Of a DNA stretch of 64,000 nt, positions 49,260-57,954 are shown piece after piece (within the stretch, counting starts at the first letter, position 1; the number at the start of each line of letters is the position of its first letter). A program made the position numbers and the translations under genes. The stretch is taken from NCBI RefSeq assembly GCF_006874465.1, contig NZ_VIRL01000002.1, positions 576,092 to 640,091 on the forward strand, read 5' to 3'. This DNA comes from Microbispora bryophytorum (GTDB lineage: Bacteria > Actinomycetota > Actinomycetes > Streptosporangiales > Streptosporangiaceae). The notes beneath the pieces are model-generated. The model searched no databases. It saw only the letters and a list, made by a program, of their open reading frames with translations, and was not told the DNA's origin.

Positions 49260-50195
49260 TCAGGCCCGGGCGAGCGTGCCCAGGTAGAGCTGGATGACCT
49301 TCGGGTCGTTGATCAGATCGCTGCCGCTGGCCATGTAGGCGTTGCGGCCCTGGTCGAGCACGTAGCCCCGGTGGCAGATCTGCAGACAGCGGCGCGCGTT
49401 CTGCTCCACCATGATCACGGTCACGCCGGCCTTGTTGATCTGCTGGGCCTGGATGAAGACCAGGTCCTGCAGCTTGGGCGACAGGCCCGCGGACGGCTCG
49501 TCAAGGAGCAGGACCGACGGCTCGGTCATGAGCGCCCGGCCCATGGCGACCATCTGCCGCTCACCGCCCGACAGCGAGCCGGCGCGCTGCTTGCGGCGCT
49601 CCCGGAGGGCGGGGAAGATCTCGCAGACGAACTCGAACCGCTCCTTGAACTTGCCGGGCACCTGGAAGGCGCCCATCTCCAGGTTCTCCTCGATGGTGAG
49701 GCTGGGGAAGACGTTGTTCGTCTGCGGGACGTAGCCGACCCCGCGGGCCACCAGCGAGTGGGCCTTGAGGTTGGTGATGTCCTCGCCGTTCAGGGTGACC
49801 GAGCCGGTGCGCACCGGCACGAGCCCGAACAGGGTCTTCAGCAGGGTCGACTTGCCGGCGCCGTTCGGGCCGATGATGCCGATCAGCTCGCCCTTCTTCA
49901 CGTACAGATCGGCGCCGTTGAGGATGTTGACGCCGGGGACGTAGCCGGCATACAGCTCGTCGGCCCGCAGCAGCGCGTTCTCGGCTCCGGCGAGGTGGTC
50001 GGAGCGGTCGACGACGGCCGCCCGCGAGCCGGCCGTGGCGTCGTCCTCGCCGGCCGCCGCGTCCGGCTCGGCCACGCCGGCGCCGCCCGTCGCGGCGACG
50101 TCGTCCGGCGTGCCGGTGCGGCCCGGTTCGGCGGCCGCGTCCGGTGTGGAAGCGCGGTCCGGCTCTGCGTGGTCTTCCGGCGTGGGGGCGGTCAT
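49260..50195 (-). CDS. Branched-chain amino acid-type ABC ATPase LivF (system 2)
   Basis: A 311-residue ATPase. A low-complexity Ala/Asp/Pro/Gly-rich N-terminal extension of about 75 residues precedes the domain. Walker A is GPNGAGKST, signature SLSGGERQMVAMGRALM, Walker B VLLLDEPSAGLSP and VEQNARRCLQ the switch region. The extension is unusual in length and acidic. It is the last gene of the operon, overlapping livG by four bases. Confidence 0.93.
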   Translation of the reverse strand: MTAPTPEDHAEPDRASTPDAAAEPGRTGTPDDVAATGGAGVAEPDAAAGEDDATAGSRAAVVDRSDHLAGAENALLRADELYAGYVPGVNILNGADLYVKKGELIGIIGPNGAGKSTLLKTLFGLVPVRTGSVTLNGEDITNLKAHSLVARGVGYVPQTNNVFPSLTIEENLEMGAFQVPGKFKERFEFVCEIFPALRERRKQRAGSLSGGERQMVAMGRALMTEPSVLLLDEPSAGLSPKLQDLVFIQAQQINKAGVTVIMVEQNARRCLQICHRGYVLDQGRNAYMASGSDLINDPKVIQLYLGTLARA

Positions 50196-51121
50196 GCCTT
50201 CTCCTCGATCTCGGACTCCAGCTCGGCCTCGGCCTCCTGCAGCTGCTCCTCGAACTCCTCGGCGGACATGGGCGCGTCGTGGTGGGCGCCCAGGTAGGCG
50301 TCGATCACGCGCGGGTCCGACATGATGGTGTCCGGCGGCCCCTCCGCGATCACGTTGCCCTGGGCCATCACGATCACCCAGTCGCTGATGTCGCGGACCA
50401 TGTCCATGTCGTGCTCCACGAAGAGCACGGTCATGCCCTCCTCGCGCAGGTCCTTCACGTGACCGAGGAGCGACTGGGTCAGGGCCGGGTTCACGCCCGC
50501 CATGGGCTCGTCGAGCATGACCAGCTCGGGACCGACCATCAGGGCCCGCGCCATCTCCAGCAGCTTGCGCTGGCCGCCGGACAGCGAGCCGGCGAAGTCG
50601 TCGCGCTTGGCGTCGAGCTTGAAGCGTTCGAGGAGCTCCTCGGCGCGTTCGGTGATCTCGTCCTCCTGGCGGCGCCAGCTGCCGGGGATCAGCGCGCGGA
50701 AGAAGTTCTCGCCGCGCTGGTTCTGCGCGCCGAGCCGCATGTTCTCCATCACCGTGAGCTTCGACAGGGCCTTGGTGAGCTGGAACGTGCGGACCATGCC
50801 GGCGCGGGCCACCCGGTGGGCGGGCACGCCCTTGAGCTGCTTGCCGTTGAAGGCCCAGGACCCCTCGTCGGCGCTGTCGAAGCCGGTGAGCTGGTTGAAG
50901 AACGTGGTCTTGCCGGCGCCGTTCGGGCCGATGAGCGCGGTGATCGACCCGCGCTGGACCTCCACGTGATCGACGTCGACGGCGGTGAGGCCGCCGAACC
51001 GGCGTACGACCTTGTCGACGACGAGGATGGGGTCGGGCTTGGCCACGCCGGGCTCGCGGTCGAGGCCCGCGAAGGCGGCCAGTGCCGCCGCCTTCCTGGC
51101 CGGGGTGGTGTCAGCGTGCAT
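50192..51121 (-). CDS. Branched-chain amino acid-type ABC ATPase LivG (system 2)
   Basis: A 309-residue ATPase. Walker A is GPNGAGKTT, the Q-loop VRTFQLTKALSKLTV, signature SLSGGQRKLLEMARALM, Walker B LVMLDEPMAGVNP and HDMDMVRDI the switch region. The C-terminal about 30 residues (EEFEEQLQEAEAELESEIEE) form an acidic predicted coiled coil not usual for LivG. It overlaps livM by 11 bases. Confidence 0.93.
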   Translation of the reverse strand: MHADTTPARKAAALAAFAGLDREPGVAKPDPILVVDKVVRRFGGLTAVDVDHVEVQRGSITALIGPNGAGKTTFFNQLTGFDSADEGSWAFNGKQLKGVPAHRVARAGMVRTFQLTKALSKLTVMENMRLGAQNQRGENFFRALIPGSWRRQEDEITERAEELLERFKLDAKRDDFAGSLSGGQRKLLEMARALMVGPELVMLDEPMAGVNPALTQSLLGHVKDLREEGMTVLFVEHDMDMVRDISDWVIVMAQGNVIAEGPPDTIMSDPRVIDAYLGAHHDAPMSAEEFEEQLQEAEAELESEIEEKA

Positions 51122-52100
51122 CGAGCGCGATCTCCCTCTTGTCGCCGAAGATGCCCTGAGGCCGGAAGATGAGCAGGAGCATCAGGCCGAGGCCGACCAG
51201 CATGAAGCGGACCGCGCCGATGTTGTTCACGGTGAACAACGAGGGGAGCAGTCCGGCGCTCACGGCCTCGCTGAGCGTGTTCCCCACGAAGACCAGCAGC
51301 ACCCAGAAGAGCGCGGCGCCGACGACGGGGCTGAAGACGCGGGCCGCGCCGCCGAGGATCACGATCGTGTACGCGTAGAAGGTGAACTCCGTGCTGAACA
51401 GGTCGGGCTGCACCGACGCCTGGCCGAGCGCGAACAGGAAGCCGCCGAGGCAGCCGACCACGCCGCCGAGCACGAGCGCCTGCATCTTGTAGGAGAAGAC
51501 GTTCTTGCCGAGGCTGCGCACGGCGTCCTCGTCCTCGCGGATGGCCTTGAGCACGCGGCCCCACGGGCTCTTCATGAGCAGGTAGACCAGTCCGCAGGTG
51601 ATCGCGATGAGCACCCAGCCGACGGTCAGCACCCACGTCACCCGCTCGTTGAAGCTGATCGGGCCGATGCCGTAGGTGCCGGGGGAGTAGGGGTTCATCG
51701 CGAAGAAGTCGCCGGAGAAGTTCTGCCGGCCGTCCGAGCCGCCGAAGACGCTGCTGAACTTGACCGATCTGAAGACGAGCCGGACGATCTCGGCCGCCGC
51801 GATGGTGACGATGGCGAGATAGTCGGCGCGCAGTCGCAGGGTGGGGATGCCGAGCAGGAAGGCCAGCACGATCGTGGCCGCCAGGCCGATCAGGATGCCG
51901 AGCCAGAACGGCAGGTGGAAGGTGGCCACGGTGACGGCCATGCCGTACGCGGCGACGCCGAGGAAGGCCGCCTGGCCGAAGTTGAGCAGCCCGGCGTAGC
52001 CGAACTGGATGTTGATGCCGATCGCGGCGAGCGCGTAGACGACGGTCTCCAGGCCGATCGAGGCCTTGACCGTGGTCACGAAAATGGTGTTCCAGTCCAC
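51111..52100 (-). CDS. Branched-chain amino acid-type ABC permease LivM (system 2)
   Basis: A 329-residue permease. NIQFGYAGLLNFGQAAFLGVAAYG is the LivM hallmark helix. PTLRLRADYLAIVTIAAAEIV and the coupling loop AIREDEDAVRSLGKNVFSYK are typical, and the C-terminus LLLIFRPQGIFGDKRE is conserved. A cysteine pair sits in helices (ITCGLV and GCLGGF). The gap to livH is 13 bp. Confidence 0.93.
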   Translation of the reverse strand: MDWNTIFVTTVKASIGLETVVYALAAIGINIQFGYAGLLNFGQAAFLGVAAYGMAVTVATFHLPFWLGILIGLAATIVLAFLLGIPTLRLRADYLAIVTIAAAEIVRLVFRSVKFSSVFGGSDGRQNFSGDFFAMNPYSPGTYGIGPISFNERVTWVLTVGWVLIAITCGLVYLLMKSPWGRVLKAIREDEDAVRSLGKNVFSYKMQALVLGGVVGCLGGFLFALGQASVQPDLFSTEFTFYAYTIVILGGAARVFSPVVGAALFWVLLVFVGNTLSEAVSAGLLPSLFTVNNIGAVRFMLVGLGLMLLLIFRPQGIFGDKREIALDAR

Positions 52101-52113
52101 GTGTGGTCTCCGA

Positions 52114-53397
52114 TCAGCCGATGCGCTCGCGCCGGCCGAGAATGCCCTGCGGCCGGAAGAGCATGACGAGGATGAGCACCAGCAGCGCGCCGACCGTCTT
52201 CAGCTCGGTCGGCACCACGACGGTGGACAGCTGGATGAACAGGCCCACGACGATGGAGCCGACCAGGGCGCCGAACGCGGTGCCGAGGCCGCCGAGGGTG
52301 ACGCCCGCGAAGACGAGCAGCAGGATCTGGAAGCCCATCTGGTAGCTGACGTTCTGCGACAGGCCGAGCATGACGCCCGCGAGCGACGCGACGGCGCCGC
52401 CGACGGTCCAGATGATCCGGATGACCCCGTCGACGTTGATGCCCGAGGAGGCGGCCAGGGCGGGGTTGTCGGCGACGGCCCTGGCCGCCTTGCCGACCCG
52501 GGTCTTGAGCAGTGCGAGCCCGACGACGATGAGCACGGCGAGCTCGATGCCCATCGCGATGAAGTTCTTCGGCGCGGCGGAGATCGGGCCGACCTGGATG
52601 CCGGGCTGGGCGTTGTAGTCCGCGAACGAGGCGCCCTCGCCGCCGAAGAAGAAGAGGAAGACGTAGCGCAGGAACAGGGCCAGACCGATCGAGATGATCA
52701 TCATGGCGACCAGGCTGCTGCCTCGTCTGCGCAGCACGCCCCAGAAGAACCGGTCCTGGGAGTACCCGAAGGCCCCGCCGATCACGACCGAGATCACCGC
52801 GGCCACGATGAGCGGGAGTCCTATGACCACGTTGAAGAAGTAGGCGCACATGGCGCCGAATGTGAGCAACTCGCCGTGGGCGAAGTTGGTGAGCCCGGTG
52901 GTGCCGAACACCAGCGACAGGCCCATGGCCGCGAGGGCGATGATGAGCCCGAGGTTGAAGCCCTCGAAGGTGAGCTGGGCGACGCGGTCCCAGAAGGAGG
53001 AGGAGTCCGACGTCTGCGCGGCGCCTTCGCCCTGCTTGCCGGCGGGCGCGAGAGCGAACAGGACGTTGCGTTCGCTGCCCTCGTAGACCTGCACGTCCAG
53101 GGTGGCCCGGTTCTGGAACTTCAGCCCGACGTCCTTGGGGAGCGTCGACTGGTCAAGCGTGACCTTGTACTTGCCCGCCTTGGGGACCGGCACCTCCCAC
53201 TTGCCGTCCGCACCCGTGGTGGCGTCCCCGACGGGGTTGCCGTCTTCGCCTGCCACGCTGATCTTCACGCCGTTCACCGGCTGGCCTTGGTTTTGGAGTG
53301 TGCCCTTCAGCGCCTCCCCGTCCGCCCAGGCGGGGGAGGAGAGGAGAAAGACGAGTCCACCCAGGAAGGCCGTGAACGCGATCACGGCTCTGCGCAA
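52114..53397 (-). CDS. LivH permease with an extracytoplasmic beta-sandwich N-terminal domain (system 2)
   Basis: A 427-residue protein, about 130 residues longer than a usual LivH. It begins with a signal peptide (AVIAFTAFLGGLVFLLSSPAWA). A CarboxypepD_reg/prealbumin-like domain of about 85 residues follows: QPVNGVKISVAGEDGNPVGDA, TTGADGKWEVPVPKAGKY. The LivH permease starts at about 140 (FEGFNLGLIIALAAMGLSLV, LTNFAHGELLTFGAM). The coupling loop is ARAVADNPALAASSGINVDG, and it ends MLFRPQGILGRRERIG. First gene of the operon. Confidence 0.9.
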   Translation of the reverse strand: MRRAVIAFTAFLGGLVFLLSSPAWADGEALKGTLQNQGQPVNGVKISVAGEDGNPVGDATTGADGKWEVPVPKAGKYKVTLDQSTLPKDVGLKFQNRATLDVQVYEGSERNVLFALAPAGKQGEGAAQTSDSSSFWDRVAQLTFEGFNLGLIIALAAMGLSLVFGTTGLTNFAHGELLTFGAMCAYFFNVVIGLPLIVAAVISVVIGGAFGYSQDRFFWGVLRRRGSSLVAMMIISIGLALFLRYVFLFFFGGEGASFADYNAQPGIQVGPISAAPKNFIAMGIELAVLIVVGLALLKTRVGKAARAVADNPALAASSGINVDGVIRIIWTVGGAVASLAGVMLGLSQNVSYQMGFQILLLVFAGVTLGGLGTAFGALVGSIVVGLFIQLSTVVVPTELKTVGALLVLILVMLFRPQGILGRRERIG

Positions 53398-53487
53398 TGG
53401 TGCTCCCTCTGTATTCAGGTCATGGCGGGGTCGTGCCCCCCACTGCGGACGCGCAACATCGGCAGGTTGCTGCGATGTTGTGGCCGG

Positions 53488-53539
53488 AGCATAAGCCTGA
53501 GACGCCCGTTTCGGGGTCGTTCGTCACCAATTGGTGACC
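53488..53539 (-). promoter_or_regulatory. liv operon promoter region with a perfect palindrome
   Basis: A TATGCT -10-like box (53488-53493, minus strand) lies about 90 bp before the livH start. Upstream of it GTCACCAATTGGTGAC (53524-53539) is a perfect 16-bp palindrome centred near -50, a likely regulator site. No good -35 hexamer is visible, which fits an activator-dependent promoter. The 451-bp region 53398-53848 contains no protein gene. Confidence 0.5.
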
Positions 53540-53623
53540 ATGGTGTGTCACTGACGTGAGAAAGGGTTCGCAGGTCAGGACGTGTAAGGAGTCAACCGCG
53601 GGGTCGGTGCTGTGAAAGAGCAT

Positions 53624-53764
53624 GAGCCCGTGGGAGGACCTTTGGGACCGTACACAGCTTCCCCGGCTCCGCACGTTGTCTACTCGGTCTCCCACGGGCT
53701 CTGGAGCCACAACGGTAGCGACCGGAGCGACTCCCGTGCAAAGAGAGTCGCAAGCCGGTCCGTT
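53624..53764. ncRNA. candidate structured RNA
   Basis: Arms GAGCCCGTGGGAG (53624-53636) and CTCCCACGGGCTC (53689-53701) pair perfectly over 13 bp around 52 nt. Next to it is a three-tier hairpin: AACGG (53711-53715) with CCGTT (53760-53764), ACCGG (53721-53725) with CCGGT (53755-53759), and GCGACTC (53727-53733) with GAGTCGC (53745-53751). No ORF explains this. The stems are strand-symmetric, so the transcribed strand is not fixed. It resembles no riboswitch class that I recognise. Confidence 0.5.
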
Positions 53765-53803
53765 ATCAGGCCCAATGCGTCATAAGAGGGTTTCGTGGTG
53801 CTT

Positions 53804-53844
53804 GCCCGGCCGGCTCGCCGGCGAGCGCGGCCCGCGAGCCGGGC
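53804..53844 (-). terminator. hairpin at the end of the thioesterase gene
   Basis: CCGGCTCGC (53810-53818) pairs with GCGAGCCGG (53834-53842), a 9-bp stem with a 15-nt loop that itself is GC-rich. It lies five bases beyond the thioesterase stop. Confidence 0.55.
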
Positions 53845-53848
53845 GGCC

Positions 53849-54268
53849 TCAGCGAGCGTCCCTGAGCATGCAGGTCAGACGGGCCGTGCAGACCGCCCGG
53901 CCCTCGTCGTCGGCGATCTCGATGGCGTACGTCGCGAGCGTGCGCCCGCCGTGCACACGGGTGGCGACGGCGGTGACGTGCCCCGAGGTGGCCGAGCGAT
54001 GGTGGGTGGCGCTGATCTCGATGCCGACGGCGATCCTGCCCGGGCCGGCGTGCAGGGCGGCGCCGGTCGAGCCGAGGGTCTCGGCCAGCACGCAGGACGC
54101 GCCGCCGTGCAGCAGGCCGTAGGGCTGGACGTTGCCCTCTACGGGCATGCGGCCGACCACCCGCTCGGCGCTCGCCTCAAGGATCTCGATGCCCATCCGC
54201 CGGTGCAGACGGTCCTCCCCGGACGCGTTCATCCACGCCGCCAACTCCTCGGGATCCGTCAAGGTCAA
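53849..54268 (-). CDS. PaaI-family hotdog thioesterase
   Basis: A 139-residue hotdog-fold protein. The PaaI/MenI-type motif VQPYGLLHGGASCVLAETLGS includes the catalytic acid and the HGG loop, and IAVGIEISATHHRSATSG is the next conserved segment. Members hydrolyse aryl- or acyl-CoA such as phenylacetyl-CoA metabolites or DHNA-CoA. The TTG start follows AGGAGG. It diverges from polA with 62 bp between starts. Confidence 0.88.
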   Translation of the reverse strand: MTLTDPEELAAWMNASGEDRLHRRMGIEILEASAERVVGRMPVEGNVQPYGLLHGGASCVLAETLGSTGAALHAGPGRIAVGIEISATHHRSATSGHVTAVATRVHGGRTLATYAIEIADDEGRAVCTARLTCMLRDAR

Positions 54269-54318
54269 GGGGACGCCTCCTGTGGCAAGAGCACGGGTTT
54301 TCTGTCGTACAGGGAGAC

Positions 54319-54324
54319 TAGGCT
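54319..54324 (+). promoter_or_regulatory. -10 box of leaderless polA promoter
   Basis: TAGGCT followed by GCGGGT (6 bases) and then GTG (54331). No ribosome site. Confidence 0.6.
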
Positions 54325-54330
54325 GCGGGT

Positions 54331-57012
54331 GTGCCGAAGAGTGAAGCGACCCCCACCCGTCCGTGTCTGCTGCTCCTGGACGGGCATTCTCTTGCTTATC
54401 GCGCGTTCTACGCGTTGAAGGACGCGAATCTCATGACCACCGACGGTCAGCACACCGAGGCGGTGTACGGCTTCACCTCGATGCTGGCCAACATCCTGCG
54501 CGACGAGCAGCCGAGCCACGTCGCGGTCTGCTTCGACCGGAGTGAGCCGACCTTCAGGCACGAGGCGTACGACGGTTACAAGGCCAACAGGGCGGAGACC
54601 CCCGAGGACTTTCGCGGCCAGGTGCAGCTCATCTTCGAGCTGCTCGACGCGCTGCGGATCCCCCGCATGTCCGTGGCCGGCTTCGAGGCGGACGACCTGA
54701 TCGCGACGCTGGCGACGCAGGCGTCCGGCGAGGACATGAACGTGCTCATCGTGACCGGCGACCGCGACGCGCTCCAGCTCGTCAACGACAGGGTCACGGT
54801 GCTGATGACCAGGCGCGGCATCAGCGACATGACCCGCTTCACCCCCGAGGCCGTGGTGGAGAAGTACGGCCTGACCCCGGCGCAGTATCCGGACTTCGCG
54901 GCCCTGCGCGGCGACCCGAGTGACAACCTGCCGAGCATCCCGAGCGTGGGAGAGAAGACCGCCACCAAGTGGATCTCCGAGTACGGCTCGCTGGACGAGC
55001 TGGTCCGGCGGGCCGACGAGGTGAAGGGCAAGGTCGGCGACAAGCTCCGCGAGCACCTCGGCCAGGTGATCCACAACCGGATGCTCACCGAGCTGAAGCG
55101 CGACGCCCCGGTCGACGCCGAGGTGTCCGCGCTGACCATGGGTCTGTGGGACCGCGAGGAGGTCAACAAGCTCCTCGACGCGCTGCAGATCCGCGGGGAG
55201 TTGCGCGAGCGCCTGTTCAAGACCCTTGGCACCACGGAACCGGAGGCGGGCGAGGGCTTCGAGCTGGAAGTGACCGTGCTCGAGCCGGGCCAGGTGGCCG
55301 GCTGGCTGGCCGCCCTCCCCGAGGGCCGCGCCGGGCTGGCCTTCCAGGGCGCCTACGGCAGTGGCACCGGGCGGTTCGAGGGCCTCGCGATCGCCTCGCC
55401 GGGCGGCGCCGCCCACCTCGACCCCACGCGCCTCACCCAGGAGGACGAGGCGGCGCTGCACGCCTGGCTGGCCGACGAGAATCGGCCGAAGGCCGTGCAC
55501 GACGCCAAGGGGCCGCTGCTCGCGCTGTGGGCGCACGGGCACGACCTGCGCGGCCTCACCTGCGACACGGCGCTCGCCGCGTATCTCGCGATGCCGGGGC
55601 AGCGGTCGTTCCCGCTCGACGACCTGGTCCTGCGCTACCTCCACCGCGAGCTGCGGGCGGAGTCCACGCCCGGCGGGCAGACCTCCCTGTTCGAGGACGC
55701 CGACGAGGGCGCGGCCCGGGACCTGGCCCTGCGGGCCCAGGCCGTGCGCGACCTTGCCGACGCGCTGGAAGAGCACCTGTCCAAGCGCGGCGGCACGCGG
55801 CTGGTGACCGACGTCGAGCTTCCGCTGGTGCGCGTGCTGGCCGAGATGGAGCGGGACGGCATCGCCGCCGACCGGCAGTATCTGGCGGCGCTGGAGGCCG
55901 AGTTCGGCGCGGCCGTCAAGCAGGCGGTCGAGGCCGCCCACCAGGCGGTGGGGGAGCAGTTCAACCTCGGCTCGCCCAAGCAGTTGCAGGAGATCCTGTT
56001 CGGCAAGCTCGGCCTGCCCAAGACCAAGAAGATCAAGACGGGCTACACGACCGACGCCGACGCGCTCGCCTGGCTGGCCCAGCAGACCGACAACGAGCTG
56101 CCGGTGATCCTGCTGCGCCACCGCGACCAGACCAAGCTGCGCACCACGGTCGAGGGCCTGATCAAGGAGATCGCCGACGACGGGCGGATCCACACCACGT
56201 TCAACCAGATCGTGGCGGCCACCGGGCGGCTGTCGAGCGAGAAGCCCAACCTGCAGAACATCCCGATCCGCACGGTCGAGGGCCGGCGCATCCGCAAGGG
56301 CTTCGTGGTGGGGGAGGGCTACGACACGCTGCTGACGGCCGACTACAGCCAGATCGAGCTGCGGATCATGGCCCATCTGTCCCGGGACGAGTCGCTGATC
56401 GCGGCCTTCGAGTCGGGGCACGACTTCCACCAGGCCACCGCGTCCCGTGTCTTCGACCTGCCTGCCGAGCAGGTGGACGCCGACCTGCGCGCCCGCATCA
56501 AGGCCATGAACTACGGCCTCGCCTACGGCCTGTCCGACTTCGGCCTGTCGGGGCAGCTCAACATCCCCGTCGCGGAGGCCAGGGCCCTCAAGGAGGAGTA
56601 CTTCGAGGAGTTCGGCGGCGTCCGCGACTACCTGGAGTCGATCGTCGCCCTGGCCCGCAAGGACGGCTACACCGAGACCATCCTCGGCCGCCGCCGCTAC
56701 CTGCCCGACCTGACCAGCGACAACCGGCAGCGCCGGGAGATGGCCGAGCGGATGGCGCTCAACGCGCCCATCCAGGGCTCGGCCGCCGACATCATCAAGG
56801 TCGCCATGCTGAACGTGCAGAAGGCGATCGAGGGCATGCGCTCCCGCATGCTGCTCCAGGTCCACGACGAGTTGGTGTTCGAGGTCGCGCCGGGCGAGCT
56901 GGAGGAGCTGACCGACGTCGTGCGCACCCAGATGTGCCGGGCCTACGACCTGAGCGTGCCGCTGGAGGTCAGCGTGGGCGTGGGGACCAACTGGGAGGAC
57001 GCCGGCCACTGA
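54331..57012 (+). CDS. polA: DNA polymerase I
   Basis: An 893-residue polymerase. The 5'-nuclease domain (about 10-300) has LLLLDGHSLAYRAFYAL, VAGFEADDLIATLA and VTGDRDALQLV. The polymerase part (about 490-893) has motif A LLTADYSQIELRIMAHLS, motif B RIKAMNYGLAYGLSDFGLS and motif C LQVHDELVFEV. The middle domain lacks the 3'-5' exonuclease residues: where DTET is expected it reads LAFQGAYGSG. This is typical of actinobacterial Pol I, which does not proofread. The GTG start is leaderless. Confidence 0.98.
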   Translation: MPKSEATPTRPCLLLLDGHSLAYRAFYALKDANLMTTDGQHTEAVYGFTSMLANILRDEQPSHVAVCFDRSEPTFRHEAYDGYKANRAETPEDFRGQVQLIFELLDALRIPRMSVAGFEADDLIATLATQASGEDMNVLIVTGDRDALQLVNDRVTVLMTRRGISDMTRFTPEAVVEKYGLTPAQYPDFAALRGDPSDNLPSIPSVGEKTATKWISEYGSLDELVRRADEVKGKVGDKLREHLGQVIHNRMLTELKRDAPVDAEVSALTMGLWDREEVNKLLDALQIRGELRERLFKTLGTTEPEAGEGFELEVTVLEPGQVAGWLAALPEGRAGLAFQGAYGSGTGRFEGLAIASPGGAAHLDPTRLTQEDEAALHAWLADENRPKAVHDAKGPLLALWAHGHDLRGLTCDTALAAYLAMPGQRSFPLDDLVLRYLHRELRAESTPGGQTSLFEDADEGAARDLALRAQAVRDLADALEEHLSKRGGTRLVTDVELPLVRVLAEMERDGIAADRQYLAALEAEFGAAVKQAVEAAHQAVGEQFNLGSPKQLQEILFGKLGLPKTKKIKTGYTTDADALAWLAQQTDNELPVILLRHRDQTKLRTTVEGLIKEIADDGRIHTTFNQIVAATGRLSSEKPNLQNIPIRTVEGRRIRKGFVVGEGYDTLLTADYSQIELRIMAHLSRDESLIAAFESGHDFHQATASRVFDLPAEQVDADLRARIKAMNYGLAYGLSDFGLSGQLNIPVAEARALKEEYFEEFGGVRDYLESIVALARKDGYTETILGRRRYLPDLTSDNRQRREMAERMALNAPIQGSAADIIKVAMLNVQKAIEGMRSRMLLQVHDELVFEVAPGELEELTDVVRTQMCRAYDLSVPLEVSVGVGTNWEDAGH

Positions 57013-57099
57013 CCACGGCCCGTTCCGGGATGCGCCGGGCACCACACCGGGCTCATCAGATCGGGTTCGTCGTACGGGGTCGGCTCGCAAGGCGGCGGG

Positions 57100-57915
57100 T
57101 CAGGGGTGGCCGGTCGGGCGGGTCGGCCCGTGGTCCCGTCTGGCCATGGTCAGGCCCGCCTGTTCGACCTCCAGCAGGCTCGCCTCGTGCCGCTCCGACT
57201 CGTACGCCGCACGCCCGCCGCGCAGTCCGAACAGGCGCTTGCTGAGCGCGATGTACAGCACGGCTGCGATGTTGATCACAAGGATCACGATCCGGAACGG
57301 GCTCACCTTCTCGGCGATCTCGTAGATCTCCACCGGGATGAACACCGAGGTGACGATCACCGAGAAGTACTCGCCCCATCGCCTCAGCAGCCACAGGCCG
57401 ATCCCCTCGGTCAGCAGCAGCGCCGCGAGGGCGAGCAGGGCGAGGAAGATCCAGGTGAGGGTCGTCGTCCGCGCGGTCAGCGCGGTCCGCAGCGTGTGCA
57501 CCACACCCGACTGGTCGAGGTGCCACCCGAGCTTGTGGGCCAGCGGCTGGACCAGCGGGAGGTCCTGGTCGAACGCCCGCCGTACGGCGTCGTGGTGGAC
57601 CCGGAACCGCCACACGCCGTACGCTCCGGCGATCAGGAGCACGACCTTGGCCCAGCGGAAGACGGCGATCAGCCGTAGCACGGCGGCGTCCCGCAGCGCC
57701 CGGCCCCGCAGCACGACGGGTGCGGCGCCGGCCGGTCCGGCCCCGCGCGGCGGGCCCACGGTGAAGTCGCCGCAGCGCAGGCAGCGCCATGCCTCGCCCA
57801 GCGCGGTCTCGGCGCGCAGGCGGCTCCGCAGCGCCTCCTCGTCCGGGGCGTATGTGACGTGCCCGTGCCGTCCGCAGGCACGCAGGCTCCAGTCCACAGG
57901 AAAATTGCAACACAT
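57100..57915 (-). CDS. DUF2127 membrane protein
   Basis: A protein of about 271 residues with several helices in the C-terminal two thirds (VVLLIAGAYGVWRF, IFLALLALAALLLTEGIGLW and FRIVILVINIAAVLYIALSK), as in DUF2127. An N-terminal domain with zinc-type cysteines (RACGRHGH and WRCLRCGDF) precedes them. The frame is open to a TTG at 57948, but homologs begin near DWSLRACGRHGH, so ATG 57915 is preferred. Function unknown. It is almost head-to-head with the deacetylase gene (39 bp). Confidence 0.75.
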   Translation of the reverse strand: MCCNFPVDWSLRACGRHGHVTYAPDEEALRSRLRAETALGEAWRCLRCGDFTVGPPRGAGPAGAAPVVLRGRALRDAAVLRLIAVFRWAKVVLLIAGAYGVWRFRVHHDAVRRAFDQDLPLVQPLAHKLGWHLDQSGVVHTLRTALTARTTTLTWIFLALLALAALLLTEGIGLWLLRRWGEYFSVIVTSVFIPVEIYEIAEKVSPFRIVILVINIAAVLYIALSKRLFGLRGGRAAYESERHEASLLEVEQAGLTMARRDHGPTRPTGHP

Positions 57916-57954
57916 ATGAATACGGGACACGTCGGGCAGTAAGGTCAAATAACT

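Noticed and set aside
53624..53764. Known riboswitch or 6S/tmRNA/RNase P RNA
   Set aside because: None of the signature sequences of cobalamin, FMN, TPP, glycine, SAM-IV, c-di-AMP (ydaO) or the universal RNAs could be matched by eye.
54265..57090. A 941-codon open frame antisense to polA
   Set aside because: Composition artefact of high GC; no motifs, and polA on the other strand is complete.
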